Shown here: in pieces, positions 1 through 9,173 of the stretch
Position numbering within the stretch: position 1 is the stretch's first letter
How the letters are laid out: the number at the start of each line of letters is the position of its first letter
NCBI RefSeq assembly: GCF_015163655.1
Contig: NZ_JADEUF010000033.1
Span: forward strand, 1-35,164
DNA length: 35,164 bases
Reading direction: 5' to 3'
DNA from: Xenorhabdus griffiniae
Lineage (GTDB): Bacteria; Pseudomonadota; Gammaproteobacteria; Enterobacterales; Enterobacteriaceae
Notes under the pieces: model-generated
What the model was told of the DNA's origin: nothing
Database searches by the model: none
Seen by the model: the letters and a program-made list of their open reading frames with translations, nothing else
Program-made: the position numbers and the translations under genes

Positions 1-46
1 ATCATATCATTAATACCATATCACCTCATTTAAGCGGCTATGTCTT

Positions 47-65
47 ATTAGACTTTCGGTCTAAT
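47..65. repeat. Short perfect inverted repeat upstream of focA
   Basis: ATTAGAC and GTCTAAT form a perfect 7-bp inverted repeat around a 5-base loop. It lies just upstream of the putative FNR site. No T-run follows, so it is not a convincing terminator; it could be an operator or the end of an upstream transcript. Function unknown. Confidence 0.4.
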
Positions 66-107
66 ATGATCCATATCAAATTCAGGTCAATCCCCGTTTG
101 TTACTAT
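66..107 (+). promoter_or_regulatory. Putative FNR-activated promoter of focA-pflB
   Basis: ATGATccatATCAA at 66-79 matches the FNR consensus TTGAT-N4-ATCAA at 9 of 10 defined bases. TACTAT at 102-107 is a good -10 hexamer. A start site near 114 would put the FNR site centre at about -41.5, the class II activator position. In E. coli the focA-pfl operon is induced anaerobically by FNR and ArcA, so site and genes agree. The fit is by eye; no start site has been mapped. Confidence 0.6.
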
Positions 108-149
108 CAATGCGTGCTATGATTAATTAAGGACAAAGAGAGTGTTAGT

Positions 150-1007
150 ATGAAAACTGACAACCCTTTCAATTTATTTTCACCTGCTGTAATGGCACAA
201 ATCGCTGATGACATTGGTGTATATAAAGTCAATAAACATCCCGCAGTGACTTATTTATCGGCAATCATGGCAGGTGTATTTATTTCCATTGCTTTTGTTT
301 TTTATATTACGGCAACAACAGGAACCTCTTCCATTCCTTATGGGCTAGCTAAATTAACGGGTGGGATCTGTTTTTCCCTTGGTTTGACGTTGGTCGTTAT
401 CTGTGGCGTCGATCTCTTCACTTCCACTGTGTTGACGATCATTTCAAAAGCGACAGGGCGTATTACCTGGTCACAAATGTTCAAAAATTGGATTAACGTT
501 TACATCGGTAATCTGATTGGCGCTCTGTTTTTCGTCGCTTTGATTTGGTATTCCGGCCAATATACTGTCGCCAATGGTACTTGGGGACTAAATGTATTGC
601 AGACAGCCGATCATAAAATGCACCACTCCTTTATTGAGGCAGTATGTCTGGGCATTTTAGCCAATCTGATGGTATGTCTTGCTGTCTGGATGAGCTATGC
701 CGGACGCAGTCTGATAGATAAGTTATTCGCGTTGATCCTGCCAATTGGCATGTTTGTCGCCAGCGGTTTTGAACACAGTATCGCTAATATGTTTTTGATT
801 CCATTCGGGATCATTATCAAAAACTTCGCACCAGATGAATTTTGGCTGAAAACAGGAACAACCCCTGAACGATTTCCACAACTTAATGTTTCAAGCTTTA
901 TTACCGATAACCTGATCCCTGTCACGATAGGTAACATTATTGGTGGTGCGGTATTGGTTGGGTTGACTTATTGGTTGATTTATTTACGTGGCAGCAAAAA
1001 ACATTAA
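150..1007 (+). CDS. focA: Formate channel FocA
   Basis: Formate/nitrite transporter family channel of the inner membrane, which moves formate made by PflB out of the cell, and back in at low pH. The 285-residue length equals that of E. coli FocA. Six hydrophobic segments are visible, starting at about residues 32, 67, 112, 160, 190 and 250. The family loop reads CGVDLFTST (about residue 90), and the conserved pore histidine is His209, in GFEHS. An in-frame ATG lies behind GGACAAAGAGAG, an acceptable ribosome binding site. pflB follows 54 bp downstream on the same strand with no terminator between, which is the enterobacterial focA-pflB operon. Identity is from close sequence resemblance to the E. 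coli protein and is very secure. Confidence 0.97.
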   Translation: MKTDNPFNLFSPAVMAQIADDIGVYKVNKHPAVTYLSAIMAGVFISIAFVFYITATTGTSSIPYGLAKLTGGICFSLGLTLVVICGVDLFTSTVLTIISKATGRITWSQMFKNWINVYIGNLIGALFFVALIWYSGQYTVANGTWGLNVLQTADHKMHHSFIEAVCLGILANLMVCLAVWMSYAGRSLIDKLFALILPIGMFVASGFEHSIANMFLIPFGIIIKNFAPDEFWLKTGTTPERFPQLNVSSFITDNLIPVTIGNIIGGAVLVGLTYWLIYLRGSKKH

Positions 1008-1061
1008 TTCGCCGCCAAGTCAAGTTTCTTAAAAGTTCCACTGTTAAAAGGTAGAAGTATC

Positions 1062-3344
1062 ATGTCCGAGTTAAACGAAAAATTCTCAGTAGCATGGCAA
1101 GGCTTTAACGAGGGTAGCTGGCAGAATGAAGTCAACGTCCGTGATTTCATCCAAAAAAACTACACCCCATATGAAGGAGATGAATCATTCCTTGCGGGTG
1201 CCACAAAAGCAACAGACGCTTTGTGGGAAAAAGTCATGGAAGGTATCAAAATCGAAAACCTCACCCATGCACCGCTAGATTTTGATACTGACATTGCGTC
1301 TACAATTACCTCTCATGATGCAGGTTATATTGAAAAAGATCTGGAACAGATTGTTGGTCTGCAAACCGAAGCGCCACTGAAACGCGCCATTATTCCATTT
1401 GGTGGCATTAAAATGGTTGAAGGTTCTTGTAAAGCCTATAACCGCGAACTAGACCCAAAACTGAAACAAATTTTCACTGAGTATCGTAAGACTCATAATC
1501 AGGGGGTATTTGATGTTTACACCCCCGATATCCTGAAATGCCGTAAATCTGGTGTATTAACTGGTTTGCCTGATGCCTATGGCCGTGGACGCATCATCGG
1601 CGATTACCGTCGCGTTGCGTTGTATGGTATCGATTTCCTGCGTGATGAGAAGCTTGCTCAATTCACTTCTCTACAGGAAAACTTAGAAAATGGCGAAGAT
1701 TTGGAAGCAACCATTCGCCTGCGCGAAGAACTTGCCGAACAGCATCATGCTCTTGGTCAAATCAAAGAGATGGCGGCTAAATATGGCTATGATATTGCTA
1801 ACCCCGCAACCAATGCCAAAGAAGCCGTACAATGGACTTATTTCGCTTATCTGGCAGCCGTGAAATCCCAGAACGGTGCTGCAATGTCCTTTGGCCGTGT
1901 TTCTACCTTCCTGGATATCTACATTGAACGTGATATTCAAGCGGGTAAATTGACCGAACAACAGGCTCAAGAACTGATAGACCATTTGGTCATGAAATTG
2001 CGTATGGTACGTTTCTTGCGTACTCCAGAATATGATGAACTGTTCTCTGGTGACCCCATTTGGGCAACTGAATCGCTGGCGGGTATGGGTTTGGATGGCC
2101 GTACTCTGGTCACCAAGAACAGTTTCCGTTTCCTGCATACGCTATATACCATGGGACCATCCCCAGAGCCTAACATGACCATCCTGTGGTCTGAAAAACT
2201 GCCTATTAACTTTAAAAAGTTCGCAGCAAAAGTCTCGATCGATACTTCATCCCTGCAATATGAAAATGACGATCTGATGCGTCCTGACTTTGACAGCGAT
2301 GATTACGCTATCGCGTGCTGTGTCAGCCCAATGGTGGTTGGTAAACAAATGCAGTTCTTCGGTGCCCGCGCAAACCTTGCAAAAACCATGCTATATGCCA
2401 TCAACGGCGGTGTAGATGAAAAAATGAAAATGCAAGTTGGCCCGAAAGAAGAACCAATGAAAGACGCGGTGCTGGATTATGACAAGGTTATGGCGCGTAT
2501 GGATCACTTCATGGATTGGCTGGCAAAACAGTATGTCACTGCCCTGAATATTATCCACTACATGCATGACAAATACAGCTATGAAGCTTCATTAATGGCA
2601 CTGCACGATCGTGATGTATACCGTACCATGGCGTGTGGTATCGCAGGTCTGTCCGTTGCTGCTGACTCATTATCTGCCATTAAATATGCGAAAGTTTCCC
2701 CAATCCGCGATGAAGATGGCCTGGCGATTGATTTCAACATTGAAGGTGAATACCCACAATTCGGTAACAACGATCCGCGGGTCGATGATATCGCGTGTGA
2801 TCTGGTTGAACGCTTCATGAAGAAAATTCAGAAGCTGCAAACATACCGCAATGCAGTTCCAACCCAGTCTGTGTTGACCATTACCTCAAACGTGGTTTAT
2901 GGCAAAAAAACGGGGAATACTCCAGATGGACGTCGTGCTGGCGCACCATTCGGACCAGGTGCTAATCCAATGCACGGCCGTGATCAAAAAGGTGCGGTTG
3001 CTTCATTAACTTCGGTGGCGAAACTACCATTTGCCTATGCCAAAGATGGTATTTCGTACACTTTCTCTATCGTGCCGAATGCGCTGGGTAAAGATGATGA
3101 AGTCCGTAAAGCAAATCTGGCGGGCCTGATGGATGGTTATTTCCATCATGAAGCAGATATCGAAGGTGGTCAGCATCTGAACATTAACGTGATGAACCGC
3201 GAAATGCTGTTGGATGCTATGGAGGACCCTGAGAAATATCCACAATTGACTATTCGCGTATCGGGTTATGCTGTGCGGTTTAATTCTTTGACTAAAGAAC
3301 AGCAACGGGACGTTATTACCCGTACATTTACTCAAACCATGTAA
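1062..3344 (+). CDS. pflB: Formate C-acetyltransferase (pyruvate formate-lyase) PflB
   Basis: Glycyl-radical enzyme that splits pyruvate with CoA into acetyl-CoA and formate during anaerobic growth; cytosolic homodimer. The 760-residue length is the same as in E. coli. The paired catalytic cysteines are residues 419-420, in IACCVSPM. The radical glycine is residue 735, in [10 protein letters not shown] near the C-terminus. Both correspond to Cys418/419 and Gly734 in the numbering without Met. AAAAGGTAGAAG is a strong ribosome binding site before the ATG. The activating enzyme pflA follows, separated by a hairpin at 3362-3396. The opposite-strand open frames inside this gene are shadows of its codon use. 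Confidence 0.98.
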   Translation: MSELNEKFSVAWQGFNEGSWQNEVNVRDFIQKNYTPYEGDESFLAGATKATDALWEKVMEGIKIENLTHAPLDFDTDIASTITSHDAGYIEKDLEQIVGLQTEAPLKRAIIPFGGIKMVEGSCKAYNRELDPKLKQIFTEYRKTHNQGVFDVYTPDILKCRKSGVLTGLPDAYGRGRIIGDYRRVALYGIDFLRDEKLAQFTSLQENLENGEDLEATIRLREELAEQHHALGQIKEMAAKYGYDIANPATNAKEAVQWTYFAYLAAVKSQNGAAMSFGRVSTFLDIYIERDIQAGKLTEQQAQELIDHLVMKLRMVRFLRTPEYDELFSGDPIWATESLAGMGLDGRTLVTKNSFRFLHTLYTMGPSPEPNMTILWSEKLPINFKKFAAKVSIDTSSLQYENDDLMRPDFDSDDYAIACCVSPMVVGKQMQFFGARANLAKTMLYAINGGVDEKMKMQVGPKEEPMKDAVLDYDKVMARMDHFMDWLAKQYVTALNIIHYMHDKYSYEASLMALHDRDVYRTMACGIAGLSVAADSLSAIKYAKVSPIRDEDGLAIDFNIEGEYPQFGNNDPRVDDIACDLVERFMKKIQKLQTYRNAVPTQSVLTITSNVVYGKKTGNTPDGRRAGAPFGPGANPMHGRDQKGAVASLTSVAKLPFAYAKDGISYTFSIVPNALGKDDEVRKANLAGLMDGYFHHEADIEGGQHLNINVMNREMLLDAMEDPEKYPQLTIRVSGYAVRFNSLTKEQQRDVITRTFTQTM

Positions 3345-3361
3345 TTATTAAAAATGACAGA

Positions 3362-3396
3362 TAATAAAGGCTCCTTTCATCCTGGGGCCTTTATTA
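3362..3396 (+). terminator. Hairpin between pflB and pflA
   Basis: TAATAAAGGC and GCCTTTATTA form a perfect 10-bp stem around a 15-base loop right after pflB. No clean T-run follows (AGCTTGCTAG), so it may be a partial terminator or an mRNA 3'-end stabiliser. It would make PflB more abundant than its activator. Confidence 0.5.
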
Positions 3397-3423
3397 GCTT
3401 GCTAGTTTTGGAGAAGTCCTTTC

Positions 3424-4164
3424 ATGTCCGTACTTGGCCGTATCCATTCTTTTGAATCTTGCGGAACCGTAGATGGTCCCGGTATTCGCTTTATCGCGTT
3501 TTTCCAGGGTTGCCTGATGCGCTGCCTCTATTGCCATAACCGCGATACTTGGGATACCCATGGCGGAAAAACCGTAACCGTTGAAGAATTAATAAAAGAA
3601 GCAACGACCTATCGCCATTTTATGAATGCTTCAGGGGGTGGAGTCACCGCTTCCGGTGGTGAAGCTATTCTTCAGGCTGAATTTGTTCGTGACTGGTTCA
3701 GGGCTTGTCATGAAGAGGGCATCCATACCTGCCTAGATACTAATGGCTTTGTTCGCCGTTATGATCCGGTGATCGATGAATTATTGGATGCTACCGATTT
3801 GGTTATGCTGGATTTAAAACAGCTTAATGATGATATTCACCAAAAATTAATTGGTGTATCCAATCATCGGACTCTCGAATTTGCACGTTACCTGGCAAAA
3901 CGTAATCAAAAAACCTGGATCCGTTATGTTGTTGTTCCCGGTTGGTCTGATGACGATCAATCCGTTCGTTTACTTGGTGAATTCACCAAGGATATGAAAA
4001 ATATTGAAAAAATAGAGTTATTACCTTATCACGAACTGGGTAAACATAAATGGATTGCCATGGGTGAGGACTATAAACTGGAAGGTGTTAAACCTCCTCC
4101 AAAAGAAACAATGGAGAGGATAAAAGATATTTTAAGAAGTTATGGGCACCACGTGATCTATTAG
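3424..4164 (+). CDS. pflA: Pyruvate formate-lyase 1-activating enzyme PflA
   Basis: Radical SAM enzyme that abstracts a hydrogen from the PflB glycine to make the active glycyl radical, using a 4Fe-4S cluster and S-adenosylmethionine. The cluster motif CLMRCLYC (CxxxCxxC) starts at about residue 30. [12 protein letters not shown] (about residue 71) is the SAM-contacting glycine-rich stretch. The 246-residue length is that of the E. coli enzyme. TTTTGGAGAAGTCCTTTC gives a GGAG ribosome binding site. It is transcribed with or after pflB. A repeat-rich spacer, not another fermentation gene, follows it. Confidence 0.97.
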   Translation: MSVLGRIHSFESCGTVDGPGIRFIAFFQGCLMRCLYCHNRDTWDTHGGKTVTVEELIKEATTYRHFMNASGGGVTASGGEAILQAEFVRDWFRACHEEGIHTCLDTNGFVRRYDPVIDELLDATDLVMLDLKQLNDDIHQKLIGVSNHRTLEFARYLAKRNQKTWIRYVVVPGWSDDDQSVRLLGEFTKDMKNIEKIELLPYHELGKHKWIAMGEDYKLEGVKPPPKETMERIKDILRSYGHHVIY

Positions 4165-4213
4165 ATTCATTCCCTCTTACATTGCTTGTTCCCTCTATTA
4201 ATTATTGCAAACT

Positions 4214-4350
4214 TTGATCATATCAGACTAAATAGCGTTTCAAAATGATAGGAGTATTCCTTCCCCCGCGCGGTGTGCGAGGGAAGGAACCCCAACATCT
4301 GATACTCTCAGTATTATGAAAACCTATTTAGATATACCTGATATGATCAA
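4214..4350. repeat. Palindromic element B, full copy
   Basis: Imperfect palindrome of about 137 bp. Its ends are perfect 13-bp inverted repeats, TTGATCATATCAG at 4214-4226 and CTGATATGATCAA at 4338-4350. The arms meet at a GC-rich hairpin near 4253-4287, ATTCCTTCCCCC opposite GGGAAGGAA. The right arm (4281-4330) recurs inverted at 5586-5635 with 49 of 50 bases identical. It has no coding capacity and resembles the non-autonomous palindromic repeats common between genes of Xenorhabdus and Photorhabdus. I cannot name the family. Confidence 0.8.
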
Positions 4351-4373
4351 CATAACTTCAAATCAGAACAAGT

Positions 4374-4448
4374 TATACTCATTAAACTTCAAATTGCAAT
4401 TTACAACACGGGGAGAAATCACACGCCTCTTGAAGTTAGATTGGTATA
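4374..4448. repeat. Palindromic element A, copy 1 (short form)
   Basis: Begins TATACTCATTAAACTTCAA and ends TTGAAGTTAGATTGGTATA, the termini shared with the copies at 26573, 27647 and 34726. This copy is about 75 bp against about 106 bp and lacks roughly 30 bp from the centre, including one side of the central hairpin. Confidence 0.8.
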
Positions 4449-4766
4449 CTCATAATGAGTGAAATATTTTATTCTAAAAACACACAATATCTGATACCAA
4501 AAATAAAATCATTTACTTTATGTAAAGATAAATTAGGAAATTAAGCCAAAATCACATCAGTATAATTAACAAAACAAACCGCATATATTCATTATTACCG
4601 ATAGAAACATCTCTTTCTCCACCCATAAGAATTAAAATCAATACTTGTTGATTAATAATTTTTATATGATAATCCTTCCGCTTTCTATGACTAATTATGT
4701 TAATGAAATAGAAATAGAGAAAAATCAATTCAGTAATTGCTATTCAGTAAAATAAATCGGAAAAAT

Positions 4767-5582
4767 ATGGATACTCAAGATATGAATCTCAATTCAGGAG
4801 AGAATAGCGTCTCTCTGAGCAAGGAAAAAGATACATTCATTCCAGGTGGGCGTGCTGTAAAAGCAGGGACAGCAATAGAATGGATTGGTAATGCCTGGGA
4901 AATGTTTAAAGCAAAGCCAATGAAATGGATACTACTAACCTTAATCTATTTTGCTATAATGATAGCCTTGCAATTCATGCCTATCATCAGTATTGCCGCA
5001 GCGCTGTTTAGTCCAGTATTTATTGCTGGATTTATTGTTGCCAGTGAAAAACAACGAACAACGGGTGATTTTGATATAGAATTACTTTTCTATGGGTTTA
5101 AAAATAAGCTTGGCTCATTAGTTGCTGTTGGTGCGCTTGCCTTCGGCATAAATGTACTTGGTGTCATTGCTGCGTTTATATTTGCAGGAACAAGTCTATT
5201 TCAAATACTTTTGGCAGGACAAGATCCAGATCCGATGCTATTCGTGGGTAGTTTTTCTAGTTTAATGCTGGCATTCTTGGTGGTTCTGTTCTTTAACATC
5301 ATTTCTCTTGCATTTAGTTGGTTTGCTCCAGCCCTGATTATCATTAATGGTTTAAAATTCGGCGAAGCAATATCAATGAGCTTGAATGTAGTAAAGAAAA
5401 ACCTGCTTGATGGTTTCCTGTTCTTCTTACTGATGAGCGTTCTGACGTTTATTTCGGCAATTCCACTTGGTTTAGGTTTGCTTGTTACTTTACCTATGTA
5501 TATGGCAACTTATTATACAACTTATCGCAGTATTTTTTATGCACCGGAAACCCAAGAGACAAAATCTCACTTAATCAGTTAA
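4767..5582 (+). CDS. BPSS1780-type integral membrane protein of unknown function
   Basis: No characterised homologue is recognised. The layout resembles the BPSS1780 membrane protein family: a polar N-terminus, then GRAVKAGTAIEWIGNAWEMF, then about five or six hydrophobic segments between roughly residues 50 and 255 from the ATG. The chosen ATG at 4767 gives 271 residues. An in-frame TTG at 4737 would add ten residues, but neither has a good ribosome binding site. The stop codon is 3 bp before an inverted copy of half of element B, and the other copy lies upstream, so the gene is tightly enclosed by a 50-bp inverted repeat pair. In E. coli this interval holds dmsABC and other genes. By eye the gene is more AT-rich than pflB or serS. 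Family assignment is from memory of the pattern; function is open. Confidence 0.7.
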   Translation: MDTQDMNLNSGENSVSLSKEKDTFIPGGRAVKAGTAIEWIGNAWEMFKAKPMKWILLTLIYFAIMIALQFMPIISIAAALFSPVFIAGFIVASEKQRTTGDFDIELLFYGFKNKLGSLVAVGALAFGINVLGVIAAFIFAGTSLFQILLAGQDPDPMLFVGSFSSLMLAFLVVLFFNIISLAFSWFAPALIIINGLKFGEAISMSLNVVKKNLLDGFLFFLLMSVLTFISAIPLGLGLLVTLPMYMATYYTTYRSIFYAPETQETKSHLIS

Positions 5583-5585
5583 ATA

Positions 5586-5688
5586 TAAATAGGTTTTCAT
5601 AATACTGAGAGTATCAGATGTTGGAGTTCCTTCCCCCGCTTTGCGGGAAGAAATCACGCGCATCTTGAAATTATTAGATTGGTATATA
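5586..5688. repeat. Chimeric palindrome: half of element B joined to half of element A
   Basis: Bases 5586-5635 are the reverse complement of 4281-4330 (element B right arm, 49/50). From about 5636 the sequence changes to the right half of element A: GCGGG, then GAAATCACGCGCATCTTGAA, ending AGATTGGTATA. The join lies in the central CCCCGCTTTGCGGG hairpin, where both families have a similar GC-rich loop. Confidence 0.8.
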
Positions 5689-5691
5689 TGC

Positions 5692-5718
5692 AAAAAGCGC
5701 CACATTTGGCGCTTTTTT
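5692..5718 (-). terminator. Rho-independent terminator of serS (probably bidirectional)
   Basis: AAAAAGCGCCA and TGGCGCTTTTT form an 11-bp stem with a 4-base loop. A-runs and T-runs flank it, so it can end serS leftward and the membrane protein transcript rightward. Confidence 0.85.
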
Positions 5719-5735
5719 ATTAAGAATAAATGGTA

Positions 5736-7071
<1,336 letters not shown>

Positions 7072-7073
7072 GT

Positions 7074-7097
7074 CAAAAACTACAGCTTTTCGCTGTA
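7074..7097 (-). terminator. Rho-independent terminator downstream of rarA
   Basis: Read on the minus strand, TACAGC-GAAAA-GCTGTA is a 6-bp stem with a 5-base loop followed by GTTTTTG. It ends the lolA-rarA transcript before serS. The stem is short, so efficiency may be modest. Confidence 0.6.
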
Positions 7098-7138
7098 ATT
7101 TAGCATTGTTGGATATAAACCTTACCGTATCAGGAAAA

Positions 7139-8482
7139 TTAACGATAGCGTTTTATTGGGCTATTTTGATCCTGTTCCAGAAGCCAGTTTAACTTTTCAC
7201 CTATCTTACCTTCCAGCCCTCTGGCACTCGGGTAATAATAACGTGTTTGTTGCATTTCTGGTGGAAAATAGACTTCACCGGCGGCATATGCATTCGCTTC
7301 ATCATGGGCATAGCGATACTCGTCACCAAACCCAATTTCCTTCATCAGCTTAGTCGGGGCATTACGCAAATGAGCAGGAACATCATAATCTGGTTTGTTT
7401 TGCGCATCCGCCATAGCTGCCTTGAATGCGGTATAAACAGCATTACTTTTCGGTGCACAAGCAAGATAAACAATTGCCTGTGCGATCGCCCTTTCGCCTT
7501 CAGCCGCTCCTACACGCGTAAAACAATCCCATGCAGCAATAGCGATCTGCATTGCACGTGGATCAGCATTACCTACATCTTCAGAAGCGATAGCCAGCAA
7601 CCGACGGGCAACATAAAGGGGATCACCGCCTGCGGTAATAATTCGGGCGTACCAATAAAGCGCAGCATCAGGTGCCGAACCACGGATTGATTTATGCAAA
7701 GCAGAAATTAAATCGTAATATCGGTCACCTTTATTATCAAACCTGGCACTCCTTTCCCCGCTCACTTCTTTCAGTAATTCCGGCGTCAAAACCCGCTGCC
7801 CTTGCGCATTGGTTTCTGCCATGTCCGCCATCATTTCCAGCAAATTCAGTGAACGGCGTGCGTCTCCCGCCACAAGCTCTGCTATCATTTGGCGAGTATT
7901 ATCTGGTAATACAATATTTTGCCCGCCAACGCCACGCTCAGTATCATTAATGGCCTGAATAAGCACTTGTTCAATTTCTGCCGTCGAAAGTGATTTCAAT
8001 AAATAGACACGAGCCCGTGACAACAAAGCTGAATTTAATTCGAAAGAAGGATTTTCAGTGGTTGCACCAATAAATGTGATGGTGCCGTCTTCAATATGTG
8101 GTAAAAACGCATCCTGCTGACTTTTATTAAATCGATGAACTTCATCAACAAATAAAATCGTTCTGCGCCCTGCGTTACGATTTTGTCGTGCTCTTTCTAT
8201 GGATTCACGAATTTCTTTTATGCCAGAAGTGACTGCCGAAATACGTTCAATATCAGCTTGCGCGTAATAACCAATAATTTCAGCCAGTGTTGTTTTTCCT
8301 GTTCCGGGCGGTCCCCATAAAATCATAGAATGAAGATGACCTGCCTGGATTGCTCGCGGCAAAGGTTTTCCTTCTGCCAGTAAGTGTTGCTGGCCGATAT
8401 ACTGATCTAATGTGACTGGCCGCATTCTTGCGGCCAGTGGCTGAAATTCATTTTGTGAAAAATCGAAAGAAAGAGTGTTCAC
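7139..8482 (-). CDS. rarA: Replication-associated recombination protein A (RarA/MgsA)
   Basis: AAA+ ATPase related to the clamp-loader family that acts at stalled replication forks and single-strand DNA gaps. The Walker A motif is GPPGTGKTT (about residue 57) and Walker B is [10 protein letters not shown] (about residue 109). [11 protein letters not shown] carries the sensor 1 region, and a C-terminal tetramerisation region follows. The 447-residue length matches E. coli RarA, and the sequence is very close throughout, ending [10 protein letters not shown]. The start is GTG ([10 protein letters not shown]...). A GAGG ribosome binding site overlaps the lolA stop codon, and the lolA-rarA gap is only 7 bp, so they are one transcript. 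Confidence 0.96.
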   Translation of the reverse strand: MNTLSFDFSQNEFQPLAARMRPVTLDQYIGQQHLLAEGKPLPRAIQAGHLHSMILWGPPGTGKTTLAEIIGYYAQADIERISAVTSGIKEIRESIERARQNRNAGRRTILFVDEVHRFNKSQQDAFLPHIEDGTITFIGATTENPSFELNSALLSRARVYLLKSLSTAEIEQVLIQAINDTERGVGGQNIVLPDNTRQMIAELVAGDARRSLNLLEMMADMAETNAQGQRVLTPELLKEVSGERSARFDNKGDRYYDLISALHKSIRGSAPDAALYWYARIITAGGDPLYVARRLLAIASEDVGNADPRAMQIAIAAWDCFTRVGAAEGERAIAQAIVYLACAPKSNAVYTAFKAAMADAQNKPDYDVPAHLRNAPTKLMKEIGFGDEYRYAHDEANAYAAGEVYFPPEMQQTRYYYPSARGLEGKIGEKLNWLLEQDQNSPIKRYR

Positions 8483-8489
8483 TTAAACC

Positions 8490-9101
8490 TCACTGGCGTT
8501 GATCATCCAGCGTGACACCTTCCGGTACGGTGAATTTGAATTTTTCCGCACCCACGTTGACATTTTGCTGCCCTTTCAATTGGTAAGCACTTTTTTGCCC
8601 ATCCTGTTCAACAGCAGTAAATTTTTGGATTGTTCCATCCGGTGTCACGGTAATTGAAAAATGTTTTAAATTGCCATTGGCATTACGAGGCGTCAGCTCA
8701 AAGCTATTACCGTTTTGCATAACCTTGTACTGTTTCCAGTCAGCAGGATCATTACGCGCAATCAGCATAAATGGCGTATTTCCCGTTGCTTCTTTTAACC
8801 AATTCGCCGTCACCTGTTCAACAAAAGGATTATAAAACCACAGTGTCTTACCGTCAGAAACCAAAACACTCTCATCAGGTGACGTCATATGCCAGTTAAA
8901 CAAATTAGGGCGTTTGATCCAAAGATCCCCTTCCCCTTTTTGGATCGTTGAACCCTCATTGCTAGTCACTGTTTGAGTAAAACTTGCATGAAAACTATTC
9001 ACTTTTCCCAAACGCCCTTGCAGATCCTGCGTCGCATCAGCCCAAGCAGAACCTATGCTCACACCCATCATCAGGCAACCAATCAACATCAGTTTTTTCA
9101 T
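8490..9101 (-). CDS. lolA: Outer-membrane lipoprotein carrier protein LolA
   Basis: Periplasmic chaperone that takes lipoproteins from the LolCDE complex and delivers them to LolB at the outer membrane. The Sec signal peptide is [21 protein letters not shown], with cleavage likely after AWA (residue 21). The mature part contains the family stretch [11 protein letters not shown]-type (here [17 protein letters not shown]) and [10 protein letters not shown]. The length is 203 residues, as in E. coli. It lies between ftsK (72 bp upstream) and rarA (7 bp downstream), the same order as in E. coli. Confidence 0.97.
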   Translation of the reverse strand: MKKLMLIGCLMMGVSIGSAWADATQDLQGRLGKVNSFHASFTQTVTSNEGSTIQKGEGDLWIKRPNLFNWHMTSPDESVLVSDGKTLWFYNPFVEQVTANWLKEATGNTPFMLIARNDPADWKQYKVMQNGNSFELTPRNANGNLKHFSITVTPDGTIQKFTAVEQDGQKSAYQLKGQQNVNVGAEKFKFTVPEGVTLDDQRQ

Positions 9102-9173
9102 GTGCGAGATACCTTCAATTCGTTTTATTATCAGCCATCAATTGCCGATACGGTTTACATTTCACAGCGATAA

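Larger units (their letters stand above)
4165..4766. other. Repeat-rich spacer between pflA and the membrane protein gene
   Basis: This spacer of about 600 bp holds palindromic element B (4214-4350) and a short copy of element A (4374-4448). The rest, from about 4449 to 4766, is AT-rich and shows no recognisable gene or RNA. A promoter for the downstream gene must lie here, but I cannot point to a convincing pair of hexamers. Confidence 0.6.

Noticed and set aside
1683-2138. A 151-codon minus-strand frame inside pflB
   Set aside because: It lies opposite strongly conserved pflB codons; its sequence is the shadow of that gene, with no family features.
4737-4766. TTG start ten codons upstream of the membrane protein ATG
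   Set aside because: There is no suitable ribosome binding site before it and the added residues have no conserved feature; the ATG at 4767 is kept, with moderate certainty.
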